A stretch of DNA of 64,000 nt, taken from Poriferisodalis sp965204195. GTDB taxonomy: Bacteria > Actinomycetota > Acidimicrobiia > Acidimicrobiales > Poriferisodalaceae. Shown here piece after piece: positions 1 to 8,917 of this stretch. Every line of letters begins with the position of its first letter. Positions within the stretch are counted from its first letter, which is position 1. The position numbers and the translations under genes were made by a program. Below the pieces are notes generated by a model. The model had not been told where the DNA came from and made no database searches. It saw only the letters and a program-made list of their open reading frames with translations. Location of the stretch: NCBI RefSeq assembly GCF_965204195.1, contig NZ_OZ241975.1, positions 1,178,001 through 1,242,000 on the forward strand. The letters are read 5' to 3'.

Positions 1-2
1 CA

Positions 3-779
3 GAGGGTGCCTTCAGAGTCCTGGAAGCCCTTGTCGACGCAACCCCTGGATCCCCGCCGCTTGAACGTGACCCGGTGGCCATTCGTCTCGGGTTGGTAGG
101 TGCGCCTACAGGCGCTCCGCTTCAGGCATCGGCTGATCGGGACGATCCGGTCACGGCCGCAGTTGCCGAGGTCGAGCGCCGGTTCAGCGTGGCATGTACG
201 CCTGCGGCCACAGACGGGACCGAATTCGAGCGCCGCTTCGAGTGCCGCTCGATGGTTGAGAACGTGCTCATCGTGGTCGTCCCAGAGGGGACGTCAAGAG
301 CAGCGATGTCGGCGCATGCCCGGAGTGCATTCGCCCTCGCCGAGGATCTCTCGGCGGTTGCCTACACGACGACGGTGGGAACCGAGTCGGCGGTGCTGAC
401 GTACGCGGAGAGCCATCGGATGCTCGATCCCGCATCAGGATGGGCCGACTCCCCTGCCGTTTCCGATGGTGAGCCACTTGAGATTGCGCTTGGTCGCTAT
501 CTCGAGCGATCTGATCCGCGATGGGGCGCGATCCAGGGCCTGGACATGTCCGACGTGCTGGGCGGTATTGATTCCGACGTCGTGGCGATCGTTCAGGAAG
601 TCAAGCAGGAGTTGGCGTCGACACGACCGCGGTTGGAGCACAGGAAGGAGGCGCGGGCATTTGTGCTCGGCTGCGACGACGAGATGTTCATCGACTGGGC
701 ACGACGGGTTCAGCGCCGTTCTGCGAGCGGCGAGGATGTGCAGGCGGAGATCGAGTCACTGTTTGAGGCGAGATCGTGA
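3..779 (+). CDS. Unrecognised protein, 5'-truncated by the window edge (possible middle component of a Lamassu/ABC-3C locus)
   Basis: The frame is open to the left edge, so the true start lies outside the window; an internal GTG at 75 would give 234 residues. I recognise no domain. The visible part is acidic, mixed alpha/beta in character, without signal peptide or membrane segment. Its TGA overlaps the GTG start of the SMC-like ATPase (GTGA at 776-779), which implies translational coupling and a joint function. A medium-sized protein of unknown fold directly before a zinc-hook SMC ATPase matches the LmuC-LmuB order of Lamassu and the middle-component/ATPase order of ABC-three-component systems. 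That role is inferred from position and size alone; the effector would be upstream of the window. Confidence 0.6.
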   Translation, partial: EGAFRVLEALVDATPGSPPLERDPVAIRLGLVGAPTGAPLQASADRDDPVTAAVAEVERRFSVACTPAATDGTEFERRFECRSMVENVLIVVVPEGTSRAAMSAHARSAFALAEDLSAVAYTTTVGTESAVLTYAESHRMLDPASGWADSPAVSDGEPLEIALGRYLERSDPRWGAIQGLDMSDVLGGIDSDVVAIVQEVKQELASTRPRLEHRKEARAFVLGCDDEMFIDWARRVQRRSASGEDVQAEIESLFEARS

Positions 780-2536
780 TTCGGTTCGTCGAACTCCAGA
801 ATTGGCGTGCCTATCAGGACGCCGCGATCGATCTCGACTCGAAGGTGGTGTTCTTCGTCGCTCCCAACGGCGTCGGGAAGTCGTCGCTGATGGAGGCCGT
901 GCGGTGGTGCTTGCTTGGTGAGCCAGCAAATCGCAAGGCGAGATCGGCCGTCAGGCTCGGGTCGCCGTCGGCATCCGTTTCCGTAGAAGTCGGGCTTGAG
1001 CAGCCCGAGCAGACGCTGCGGGTCGAGCGATCACTCACGCCGGCTGGCAGGACCACGTTTGCGGCCTCTCTTGATGGGAGGGCTGTCGAAGAGGGCCAGT
1101 ACCTGTCGCTGCTGGTCGACCGGTGGAAGGCCGATCGTGGGCTGATTGACCGTCTCATGTTCAATGATTCTCAGCTCTCGGCGGCCAAGTCTGCATTTCC
1201 GGTGCGTGATCATCTTGCTGCGACGCTCGGCGTCAAGCCGCTGCTTGAAGCGGCCACGGGACTTCAAGACGCCCGCAAGGCGGTTGCTCAGCGTGTTGCG
1301 GACATGCGCGCAGACCTCGACGACGAGGAATCTGCTGTGGTCTCGCGACAGACGACGGCATCCAACGCTGCCGCTGAGCTCAACACGATCACCGAGCGTC
1401 GACAGGAAATCGCCGCTCAGCGCAGACAATCTGAAGCTGACGCGTCACTTGCCGGACGGTGGGATGAGTACCGCGAAGCGACAGTCGCTCACAACAGCGC
1501 CGTTGCAGCCATTCTCGTCGAAGTCGGTGAGGTGATGGAGGTAGACGCCGATGCACCAGAGCAGAGCCTCATTGCGGCACGCGAAGAAGCGACCGCATTG
1601 GTGACTGAAGCACGACAGTCCAAGGCAGACCTAGAGATAGCTAGTGCCAGATCTGCCGGCGCGTCGGATCTGCTCGCGAACCCGGTGACGACATGCCCGA
1701 CGTGTCTTCGACCACTGAGTGAGCACGAGCGGCATGCCGCCTTGGCGCAGCACGGAGATGCAATTGCGGAAGCAGACAGCGATGCGGGCATGGCTCTAGA
1801 GGCCGAGACCGCAGCGCAGGATCGTCTCGACACGCTGAGTGTGTTCATGGCGAGGCTTGCAGCGCTACACGCGCCAAGCCCTCCCGCGGACCCAGATCCC
1901 GGCCCAGAATCTGGCGAGCAGCTACGTGAGATCCGGGAGGCCGAGCAATCGCTGGCAGAAGAGGCAGGGCGGCTCCAGGCGATTGCGGCAGTGGAGGCTG
2001 ATCAGGCTGCTCTCGGCACGAGGATTGAGCAGAAACGAGCTGCTCTGAGCTCGGCGGCCCATCAAGAACAGCTGCTGTCAACCGCGATCGAAGTACTCAA
2101 CCAACTGGCGGACAAGACTCTGCGCGACCGGATTGATCCGCTGATCGAAGAACTCGCAGGACGGTGGAAGCTCCTCTTCGGTACCGAGGGCCTGACGCTT
2201 GACCCGTCTGGCCAACTCAGCGTGAATGCTGCGAACGGCACCCTAGACATCGCTGACCTCAGCGGTGGCGAACGAGCTACAGCGATTCTGATCGCACGTC
2301 TCCTCGTCACGGCATCGACGACGCGGATTCCGACGGTATGGTTCGATGAACCGCTAGAGCACCTAGACCCCCGCCGCCGATCGGCAGTCGCTCGCACGAT
2401 CGTGCGGGCTGGACAGACGGACACCGTCGCGCAGTTGATTGTCACGACGTACGAAGAACGGATCGCTCGCCAGCTCGCCGCGACGGATCCGGACAACGTG
2501 AGAGTCGTGTACGCCGACGCCCGTCCGCGAACCTGA
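776..2536 (+). CDS. SMC/Rad50-like ATPase with zinc hook (LmuB/ABC-3C-like)
   Basis: 586 residues, GTG start overlapping the previous stop. The Walker A motif (APNGVGKSS, about 29-37) is followed by an LGEP stretch. A long charged helical arm leads to a CPTC zinc hook at 307-310, then the returning arm, an ABC signature LSGGE at 495-499, Walker B WFDEP near 522 and D-loop LEHLDP. This is Rad50/SMC architecture with short arms (about 270 and 185 residues), as in defence-associated SMC proteins, and not the long arms of SbcC. Known members dimerise through the hook and control an effector on sensing foreign DNA. Assignment to Lamassu is an inference from the coupled upstream gene and the CBASS operon next door; an isolated RecF/SbcC-like repair ATPase is the alternative. 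Confidence 0.82.
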   Translation: MIRFVELQNWRAYQDAAIDLDSKVVFFVAPNGVGKSSLMEAVRWCLLGEPANRKARSAVRLGSPSASVSVEVGLEQPEQTLRVERSLTPAGRTTFAASLDGRAVEEGQYLSLLVDRWKADRGLIDRLMFNDSQLSAAKSAFPVRDHLAATLGVKPLLEAATGLQDARKAVAQRVADMRADLDDEESAVVSRQTTASNAAAELNTITERRQEIAAQRRQSEADASLAGRWDEYREATVAHNSAVAAILVEVGEVMEVDADAPEQSLIAAREEATALVTEARQSKADLEIASARSAGASDLLANPVTTCPTCLRPLSEHERHAALAQHGDAIAEADSDAGMALEAETAAQDRLDTLSVFMARLAALHAPSPPADPDPGPESGEQLREIREAEQSLAEEAGRLQAIAAVEADQAALGTRIEQKRAALSSAAHQEQLLSTAIEVLNQLADKTLRDRIDPLIEELAGRWKLLFGTEGLTLDPSGQLSVNAANGTLDIADLSGGERATAILIARLLVTASTTRIPTVWFDEPLEHLDPRRRSAVARTIVRAGQTDTVAQLIVTTYEERIARQLAATDPDNVRVVYADARPRT

Positions 2537-2597
2537 ACCAAAGAATCCTGCCGCAGGGGGTTGTATTTCGGGCTGCCCGTTCGACAAGGAGGTGAAG

Positions 2598-2673
2598 GGC
2601 ACCTGCAGTGCGGTGCCTGAGACCACGTTTGCCCTGATCGCGGGGCAGGCACCACCAGGAAGGGTAGGCACCA
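2598..2673 (+). promoter_or_regulatory. CBASS operon leader with overlapping inverted repeats and the ribosome binding site
   Basis: The 138-base gap before the CD-NTase holds ggcacc (2598-2603), ggtgcctg (2612-2619), caggcacc (2646-2653) and a second aggcacc (2666-2672) three bases before the ATG. The ggtgcc segment can pair with the first, third or fourth element, so mutually exclusive hairpins are possible. One of them would cover the AGGAAGG ribosome binding site (about 2657-2663). The pairing is visible; regulation by it is inference. Confidence 0.35.
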
Positions 2674-2674
2674 G

Positions 2675-3634
2675 ATGGCACCACACATAACGAACACCGA
2701 TCTCAAAGCCTTCGCCGAGAAGAGGATCAACCTCAAGATCGACGAGGTCAGCGCCGGCAGGGACCGCGTGCGCTTTCTGCGAAAGCGGCTGGAAGACCAC
2801 ATCGCGAACAACCCGGGGTTCTCGTTGGTGAGAATGCTCCATGCGGGCAGCGTCGCCAAGGGAACGGGTCTCGCCGACCTCAACGACATGGATGTGGGGG
2901 TCTACGTCGAGGCCGACGCACTCGGCGATGAGAACCTCGTCCTGTGGATGACGGACCGCCTTCGGGAGGTCTACGGCGCCACGATCGCCCATGACGCCGT
3001 TCAGCCGGGCACCCACTGCCCGACGATCACCTTCGCGTCCGGGCTCAACGTCGATGTTGTCCCCGTCCTCGACGAAGGGGATGGCGACGGCAAGGGCTAC
3101 CTCGTCGCGAAGGACACCGGCGAGCGGCTGCTGACCAGCATTCCGATGCACCTGGACTTCATCCGGGCGCGCAAGAGCGATCACCCGGGCAATCTGGCTC
3201 AAGTCGTCCGGTACTTGAAGTGGTGGGTCCGCAACCAGAAGCGCGACGACGAGACTTTCAAGTTCAAGTCGTTCATGGCAGAACTGATCGTCGCTCACCT
3301 GTCCGACAGCGGGATCTCCTTCAGCGACCACATCGCTGCGTTGACAGCGGTGTTCGAGTACATCGTTGACAGCGGACTCAATGATCGCATCGCGTTCGAC
3401 GACTACTACACGGCCAGCGATCTCCCCGCTGCCTCGACTGCCGCAATTGAGATCTTCGACCCTGTCAACCCCGACAACAACGTCGCAGTCCACTACACCG
3501 ACCAGGACCGGCTACGCATCGTGGCCCGGGCCGAGACGGCCTTGGATGCTCTCGTTGAAGCGGGCTTCGCCACCACCAAGGCTCAGGCGGTCGCTTGTTG
3601 GCAGATCGTTCTCGGCACAACCTTCAAGGGCTGA
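2675..3634 (+). CDS. cdn: CBASS CD-NTase (cGAS/DncV-like nucleotidyltransferase)
   Basis: 319 residues. The nucleotidyltransferase active site is complete: GS at 58-59, DMD at 71-73 and a third Asp at 127 in LNVDVVPV. In this family, activation after phage infection leads to synthesis of a cyclic oligonucleotide that switches on a partner effector. It is the first gene of an operon followed 5 bases later by a HORMA gene, then a TRIP13-like remodeller and a SAVED-domain nuclease, so the enzyme is probably held inactive until HORMA binding. The ATG is preceded by AGGAAGG at good spacing. Clade and product (cyclic tri- or tetranucleotide) cannot be read from sequence alone; SAVED effectors usually read cyclic trinucleotides. 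Confidence 0.93.
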   Translation: MAPHITNTDLKAFAEKRINLKIDEVSAGRDRVRFLRKRLEDHIANNPGFSLVRMLHAGSVAKGTGLADLNDMDVGVYVEADALGDENLVLWMTDRLREVYGATIAHDAVQPGTHCPTITFASGLNVDVVPVLDEGDGDGKGYLVAKDTGERLLTSIPMHLDFIRARKSDHPGNLAQVVRYLKWWVRNQKRDDETFKFKSFMAELIVAHLSDSGISFSDHIAALTAVFEYIVDSGLNDRIAFDDYYTASDLPAASTAAIEIFDPVNPDNNVAVHYTDQDRLRIVARAETALDALVEAGFATTKAQAVACWQIVLGTTFKG

Positions 3635-3639
3635 TTCTC

Positions 3640-4146
3640 ATGAGCATGACGACGACGCACACCAACACCTTCACGATCGCGAACGCCCGATACGTGACCT
3701 CCAAGATCAAGACCGATCTCAAGCTGCTGCAGAAGACCTATGGCTCGCCGACGGATGCTGGCATCGAAGCCTTTGGCGAGGAAGCCGCCCAGCTCCTCAA
3801 TCGTGGCTATCTGGGCACGGTGACTTACGGCTATCGCCGCAATGGATGCTGGGTATTGGCCTTGGAGTACACCGCCCGCAACGATGGGACGCTCGCCGCA
3901 GACGACCGTGCGGGCGGGATCCCGCGCGGAGTCGATATCGCTGGAGCACAGTTCTACTCATATCTGACGTACAGCCCGAAGTGGAAATCTCTGCCAGCGA
4001 GCGAGCGAAGCCGGATCAAGGACTCACTGCCCACATCGCGCACAGGAGCGCCCCAGCCCGGCACGAGCGGCGGATATTGGAGCTCAGACCGGAATTACTC
4101 GTCAAACGGCACCGGGGTCGCACGAGGGGCCTTCAGACCGCTATGA
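3640..4146 (+). CDS. cap7: Bacterial HORMA domain protein (CBASS Cap7)
   Basis: 168 residues from ATG 3640 (a second ATG at 3646 is possible). The start TNTFTIANARYVTSKI, followed by helices and a strand-rich half, fits the bacterial HORMA family found in type III CBASS. There the closed HORMA form binds the CD-NTase and licenses synthesis. The C-terminal 40 residues are Gly/Ser/Thr/Arg-rich and look disordered, ending GVARGAFRPL; they could act as a self-bound closure peptide or safety belt. The gene lies between the CD-NTase and the AAA+ remodeller and overlaps the latter by an ATGA. Only one HORMA gene is present, so it must serve as both sensor and activator. Confidence 0.85.
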   Translation: MSMTTTHTNTFTIANARYVTSKIKTDLKLLQKTYGSPTDAGIEAFGEEAAQLLNRGYLGTVTYGYRRNGCWVLALEYTARNDGTLAADDRAGGIPRGVDIAGAQFYSYLTYSPKWKSLPASERSRIKDSLPTSRTGAPQPGTSGGYWSSDRNYSSNGTGVARGAFRPL

Positions 4147-5042
4147 GCCAGGACCTCTTCGACGATGAACTTGAATTGCCCGACCGTTCTGCGCAGCAAC
4201 GGCTGGATCGCCTCGTCGGCCTCGACTCGGTCAAGGCTGCGTTGGTCGCCAACGCTGCGGTCTTGCTTGATCCCAGCGCGTTGCGGGCGTGGTCTTCCGC
4301 CGCTCACGGCTCGGTGCTGCCGATCGTCGAGACGTTCGCCGAACGAACACCCTTGTTCGTGCTTGCCGGCGATGTCGGCACTGGGAAGTCCACTCTCGCA
4401 GAGACGTTCGCTCAGCAAGTGGCGGTAGACCGTGACATCAACGTCTCAGTGCTCCGTCTCAGCCTCCGTTCTCGAGGTGCGGGCGCGGTGGGCGAGATGA
4501 CGCGTCTTCTTGGTGATGCCTTCGACGAGGTCATCAGGCGTGGCCGGGGCCTGCGCAGCGGGGATGCACTCGTGCTGATCATCGATGAAGCCGACGCGAT
4601 CGCCCAGTCCCGCGAATTCGGACAGATGCATCACGAAGACCGGGCCGGAGTGAATGCCCTCATCCGCGGAATCGACACATTGGCGGCCGAGCGTCGCCCC
4701 GTCCTGGTAGTGATGTGCACTAACAGGCTGAGCGCCCTGGACCCGGCCGTTCGGCGTCGTGCCGCGGCAGCATTCGAGTTCACTCGGCCTGACGATGCTC
4801 ACCGCCTAGAGGTGCTCAGTCAGGCACTAGCCGGCTGCGGGCTGAGCTCGACTGAAATCGAGAAGCTCGTCGATCTAACGGGAGACACGGGATGCGGCTA
4901 CGGCTACACGTATTCCGACCTCGTGCATCGTGTTCTCCCGGATGCCGTCTTGAAGGCGTTCCCAGATCGGCCGATCACGATCGACGTAGTCGCCGATGCG
5001 ATCGCAACCAATCCGCCGACCCCACCCTTTAAGAGCGAATGA
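4143..5042 (+). CDS. cap6: TRIP13/Pch2-like AAA+ ATPase (CBASS Cap6)
   Basis: 299 residues. Walker A GDVGTGKS (76-83), Walker B LIIDEADA (145-152), a sensor-1 region with CTN, and an RRR arginine-finger region near 200. A C-terminal lid with a GYTYSDL motif completes a compact AAA+ module of TRIP13 size. In type III CBASS this ATPase unfolds the closed HORMA protein and so keeps the CD-NTase off in uninfected cells. The start overlaps the HORMA stop (ATGA) and its own stop overlaps the next start (ATGA), so the three products are coupled at fixed ratios. Its placement beside HORMA distinguishes it from other small AAA+ ATPases. Confidence 0.9.
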   Translation: MSQDLFDDELELPDRSAQQRLDRLVGLDSVKAALVANAAVLLDPSALRAWSSAAHGSVLPIVETFAERTPLFVLAGDVGTGKSTLAETFAQQVAVDRDINVSVLRLSLRSRGAGAVGEMTRLLGDAFDEVIRRGRGLRSGDALVLIIDEADAIAQSREFGQMHHEDRAGVNALIRGIDTLAAERRPVLVVMCTNRLSALDPAVRRRAAAAFEFTRPDDAHRLEVLSQALAGCGLSSTEIEKLVDLTGDTGCGYGYTYSDLVHRVLPDAVLKAFPDRPITIDVVADAIATNPPTPPFKSE

Positions 5043-6496
5043 CTGCTCTAGACGCGACATCGAAGCCGAGTAGTTCCGGGGCCCGGATCACCGGCGACGA
5101 CTTGCAACACCTCGTGGTGTGGTACTGGTGCCTACGCGCAATTGCCGAGCCGGACGGCATTTCATCCGTAGCTGTCGAGGCCGACGACGTCGGGAACGTC
5201 GACGATGTCGTCGTTCGCTTCGCCGACGGCCAATCCAAGTTCATCCAGGTCAAGGCAACGGTCGCGAGTGCGAACCTGGCGAACATCCATTGGCTAACGG
5301 ATCGGCCCCAGCGCTCCGGAGCCGGTAGGCCGTCGCCGAGCTTGCTTCAGAAGCTGCACAAGTCTTGGGTCGACCTCGGCCGTCCAGCTACGGGACTGGA
5401 GCTCATCACAGGAAGACCCCTCGACGGACGCGACGGTGTGCTAGCGCTGACTGATCGTCGCAATTCAATCGGCACGGGTCTGCGCCGAGCTAACTCGCAA
5501 GCGCTCACGGCAGAAAGGAGAGAACTCGCCAATCACCTCGGCTGCGCTGAGGCAGAGCTTTGCGAGTTCTTTGACGCTCTCGCTATTCGCGTCGGACAAA
5601 CTGAAGCAGAGTGGCTAACGAGAGTGGCCGACATTGCGGCCGCCGCTGGCATTCAAGCCGACAAATCAGCTGTGGGCGTCGCACTCGCCTGGGTCCGAGA
5701 TTGGGTAAAGGACACCCGCGACCCGCGCACACCGGAACAGATCGCCACAGCAGCAGAGTCCATGGCGATTCGGGCCGAAAATCCTAGAACCGTCATCGTC
5801 GTCCAAGGGCTGAGACGGGAGCCAGTTGCCGATGCGAACAATGTCCTGGACTGGGTCGAACGATTCAGGGGCACCGAAGCATCGAACCGTCGCGGAATGA
5901 TCAACCCAGCGGACTGGAACGGAGCCCTGTCGGATGATCTCGCTGCGCTGCGTACGACTCTCATTGAACAGAACAACACGCGCGTCCTGTTGCGGGGCGC
6001 GCTGCGTTTGCCGTGCTGGTTCGCGTTGGGTGCAGCACTCCGAGGCGTGGCAGGTTTCGACCTTGCCGTGGAATACCGGGGCGGGGTCTGGGTCGCAGAC
6101 CAGCGCCGCATAACCGATCGCAGCGTCAACATCCTCACCGACGAGCGGTTCGGTAACGGCCCGACTCTCATTGTCGTCGCAATGTCGACAGATGGGACCG
6201 ATGACGTCCGACGTACGCTGCTGTCGTCAGAGCACGGCCGGTTCATAACCTTGACGATCGGGGAGCGACCGCATCAGTCGCTGCTCGCTGACGCTGATGA
6301 TGCGCTGTCTGCCGCCGTTGCAATCCGAGACTGGATCCGAGCCAGCATCGAATGCCGCGAGATCGATCTCGTTCTGATGGCGCCAGCACCATTCGCGGCA
6401 TTTCTCGGCTGGTCTTGGGATCGGATGTGCACGACGACCATCTACGAAGATCTATTGGACGACGGCTACGAGGCAGCATTCACTATCTCCAGCTAG
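5039..6496 (+). CDS. cap4: CBASS effector nuclease with DUF4297 and SAVED domains (Cap4)
   Basis: 485 residues. The N-terminal domain opens with GDDLQHLVVWYWCLRA and carries a PD-(D/E)xK-type core: Asp55/Asp56 in VDDVVV and QVK at 70-72, typical of DUF4297 double-strand DNases. A helical middle follows. From about 310 the sequence looks like a SAVED sensor (CWFALGAAL, later LVLMAPAPFAAFLGW), which binds cyclic oligonucleotides and drives assembly. The protein would degrade DNA indiscriminately once the CD-NTase makes its signal, giving abortive infection. It is the last gene of the operon; remnants of an insertion sequence begin just past its stop, but the SAVED end looks intact. Confidence 0.85.
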   Translation: MTALDATSKPSSSGARITGDDLQHLVVWYWCLRAIAEPDGISSVAVEADDVGNVDDVVVRFADGQSKFIQVKATVASANLANIHWLTDRPQRSGAGRPSPSLLQKLHKSWVDLGRPATGLELITGRPLDGRDGVLALTDRRNSIGTGLRRANSQALTAERRELANHLGCAEAELCEFFDALAIRVGQTEAEWLTRVADIAAAAGIQADKSAVGVALAWVRDWVKDTRDPRTPEQIATAAESMAIRAENPRTVIVVQGLRREPVADANNVLDWVERFRGTEASNRRGMINPADWNGALSDDLAALRTTLIEQNNTRVLLRGALRLPCWFALGAALRGVAGFDLAVEYRGGVWVADQRRITDRSVNILTDERFGNGPTLIVVAMSTDGTDDVRRTLLSSEHGRFITLTIGERPHQSLLADADDALSAAVAIRDWIRASIECREIDLVLMAPAPFAAFLGWSWDRMCTTTIYEDLLDDGYEAAFTISS

Positions 6497-7600
6497 GTGG
6501 GCTGGCATTGGATTGCTTGGGCGGGCCAGCTTGAGCGAACTTCGTCGGTGAGATGCATGTGAATTCAGGCTCGGGGAAGACCAGCTTGAGGCAAGTTTGG
6601 GGGATCACATCGGTGAGTGACCGCTGCTGTCGGTTCGCGTGAGGTTGTGCGCGCGTGATGGGGCCGGGCCGCCAATGGCGGTGTGGAGTCGGTGGCAGTT
6701 GTAATCGTGGATCCAGCGGGCCAGGCGGACCCGCCGGTCGGTTTCTGATTGGAACACCCGGGCGCAGAGGAACTTGTCGACGATGGTGCGGTTGAACCGT
6801 TCGGCCTTGCCGTTGGTCTGGGACCGGTACGGCTGGGTGCGGCGGTGGGTGATGGCCCGTTCGGCGAGCAGCTCGGCGAACCTGTCTGAGGTGTAGTTCG
6901 GGCCGTTGTCGGTCCGGGGTCACCTCGACGGGGAACGGGAGCCGCTCGGTGACGTAGTCGCAGAACCCGATTGTGGTGCGCTGGTCGGCTTGGGACAGAT
7001 GCGCAGCACGCGCAGCCCGGTGCAGCCCTCGATGGCGGTGAGGTGGCGGTGCTGTTTGGTCGTGACGCTGTCGATCCGGGCGACGGAGCTTCACGTCGAT
7101 CTGCACCCGATGGCCCGGGCGCTGCTTCTCGTAACGTTTCGGGCGCTGGGCGCGGCGCTGTTGGCGCTGGTTGGCCGGCAGCCGGCCAAGACCCAGCCGG
7201 TGCAGGACCCTCCACACCCCGCAGGGGGAGATCTCGACGTCGTGGCAGTGCTTCAGGTACATCGCGATGCGAGCGGGACCGAAGTGGTAGTTCTGGCGCA
7301 GATGCACGATCCGCTTCACCACTTCGCCCTAGGTCGCGGTGGGGCATCGTTAGGTGGGTCCCCATCCCCTGGGCACCCAGCTCCTCGAACCGGTTCCGCC
7401 ACCTGCAGCAACACCGTCCGGCTGATCCCGCACAGCGGCACGTCGCCGCGACGTTTCCTGAGACCTCCTCGGCGTGTCGACGCCGCGCCCAGGACCAATG
7501 CCGGATCTTGCGTTGCTGTTCTCGATCGTCCATCAGGACTTCGTCTCACGAGAAATCCCGACTGTCAACAACCTCCGTCAGTTTCAGACCGGTGACGTCA
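6497..7600 (-). mobile_element. Degraded IS481-type insertion sequence, ends uncertain
   Basis: This contains the broken transposase plus flanking non-coding ends. At the left, ccagcttgag occurs at about 6528 and again near 6579, each followed within 40 bases by tcggtgag; this suggests a duplicated or rearranged terminus. The limits are estimates because no convincing terminal inverted repeat or target duplication was seen. Confidence 0.5.
6605..7533 (-). pseudogene. IS481-family transposase, broken by several frameshifts
   Basis: Read from 7533 downward, the pieces are MDDREQQRKIRHW, then HAEEVSGNV, then VKRIVHLRQNYHFGPARIAM and ending near QIDVK. After a frame change come TAIEGCTGLRVLRIC, then CDYVTERLPFPVEV. 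After another frame change come TDNGPNYTSDRF, then NGKAERFNRTIVDKF and a stop at 6605. Together they rebuild an IS481-type DDE transposase with an N-terminal HTH, but at least four frame changes separate the parts, so no active enzyme can be made. The clean terminal repeats I looked for on both sides were not found. It marks past transposition beside the CBASS operon. Confidence 0.85.
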
Positions 7601-7855
7601 GGTTGCCGCGCCATGTGATCTGACACACAGGCATCGGCGGCTGGCAACGGGCGCCGTGAGGGCAGGCGCTGTCAGCGGTTCGCGTTCGAATTCGGACATG
7701 CGGTGCCGTAGATCCGTCTGATGGCTGTGGCCGTGCTAAAGCGCGCCGGACTGGCGGTTCGCTGCCGCGCTGCAGGTGGATCGGACGTTTCCGAGACTGA
7801 ACGAGTCTGAACCGCACTGTGCCGTTGCTGATGCACCTGCAAGACTGACACGGCG

Positions 7856-8314
7856 GTGCACAGCGACAGTTGCGTGGCCTGCGGAGGCGAGGGCGTCAAG
7901 CCGAAGCGAGCGGTGCGGCACCAATTCCGCTACTTCGTATTTGTGCAGCACCAGGTGTGGTCCCTTGTTGACGATGAGATCGAAGCCGAGCATGGGCCTT
8001 TGCCCAACGACAAATACGTGCCTGCTGGCTTGAAGTACTCAGTGGCTAGAAACCCCGCAGGCCGCTATGGGGAGAGCATCAGAAGCGGGCTTGACGATGC
8101 CACCGAGCTGCTTACGTCGTGCGGGCGCTTCACGAAGCGGTGGCACCAAGGGCGGACATTCGCGTCGGACAGGGAAGCCGACCGCACTGTTGAGCGACTC
8201 GCTAGCGGACTGCCGGTGTTCATTACGCGTGCGATAGCTGTAGCGGCAACGGTAGGCGTGGCGGTGCCTGCATGGATCAGTGCGCTCGTCATGTTGTGCC
8301 AAGCCTGCGATTAG
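7856..8314 (+). CDS. Hypothetical protein with C-terminal membrane segment
   Basis: 152 residues from a GTG; an in-frame stop lies about 27 bases upstream, so the start is in this region. The N-terminus has CVACGGEG. The middle is charged and soluble. The last 35 residues (VFITRAIAVAATVGVAVPAWISALVML) form one or two membrane helices ending in a Cys-rich tail. I recognise no family. It sits alone between the broken insertion sequence and a long spacer, has no obvious ribosome binding site, and could be a fragment. Confidence 0.35.
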   Translation: MHSDSCVACGGEGVKPKRAVRHQFRYFVFVQHQVWSLVDDEIEAEHGPLPNDKYVPAGLKYSVARNPAGRYGESIRSGLDDATELLTSCGRFTKRWHQGRTFASDREADRTVERLASGLPVFITRAIAVAATVGVAVPAWISALVMLCQACD

Positions 8315-8917
8315 ACCGCTCAGTTGCCCAACTGCATCATTCCGGTCGCGTTGGCAAGTCTGAGGCCTGCGCGAACGATTGGACCGGTGCCACGGCCGCT
8401 GGGCGAAGGTGACCTAACTGCTGAATCGTGTTGAGGCGTGTTGGCATCAGCAGGTCAACCCGGCCGGCAGGCCGCCATTCCTTCAGTTAGAAAGCCAGTT
8501 GACATGTCCGCCAACGCCCTCTACTTGATCATCGGAGCGATAGCGGTGCCGTTCACCGTCGGTGCACACGGGTTCACCTGCGACAGCTGGCGGCACTCGA
8601 CGGCCGTCCCAAGGCGAGCCGGACTCATCGCTGGACTTGTGCGCGTGACGCGAGCGGGCCGCCGGTAGTGACGGTGGCAGTTGCAGCCGTGCTCCCAACC
8701 ACGCGCGCGGACCCTGTGTCCGATCCGGACTGGAACGCAGTGCCGAAGTGAGCCGTGTCGGAAAGCACCGCAGAAACGCACGCCGAGGCCGCGCCGTGTG
8801 CCTTCGAATGGGGACCCATGCTAGCGCCCGTGTCTTGTGAGCGGCCCGTGCGACGCTGCTGAGCGGCGTCACCGTCGAGCGCTTTCTGCTGGTGTGACCA
8901 ATCGCTGGGAGGATTCC
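8315..8917. other. Gene-poor spacer of the island
   Basis: I see no gene I can defend here. A 54-codon reading frame starts at ATG 8504 and has one hydrophobic stretch (ALYLIIGAIAVPFTVGAHGF) then a basic tail. It might be a small membrane protein, but it lacks a clear ribosome binding site. The end of the spacer supplies GGGAGG just before the next gene. Confidence 0.4.

Noticed and set aside
2363..3493. A 376-codon frame on the minus strand
   Set aside because: It lies antisense to the CD-NTase, whose active site is complete, and crosses a gene boundary.
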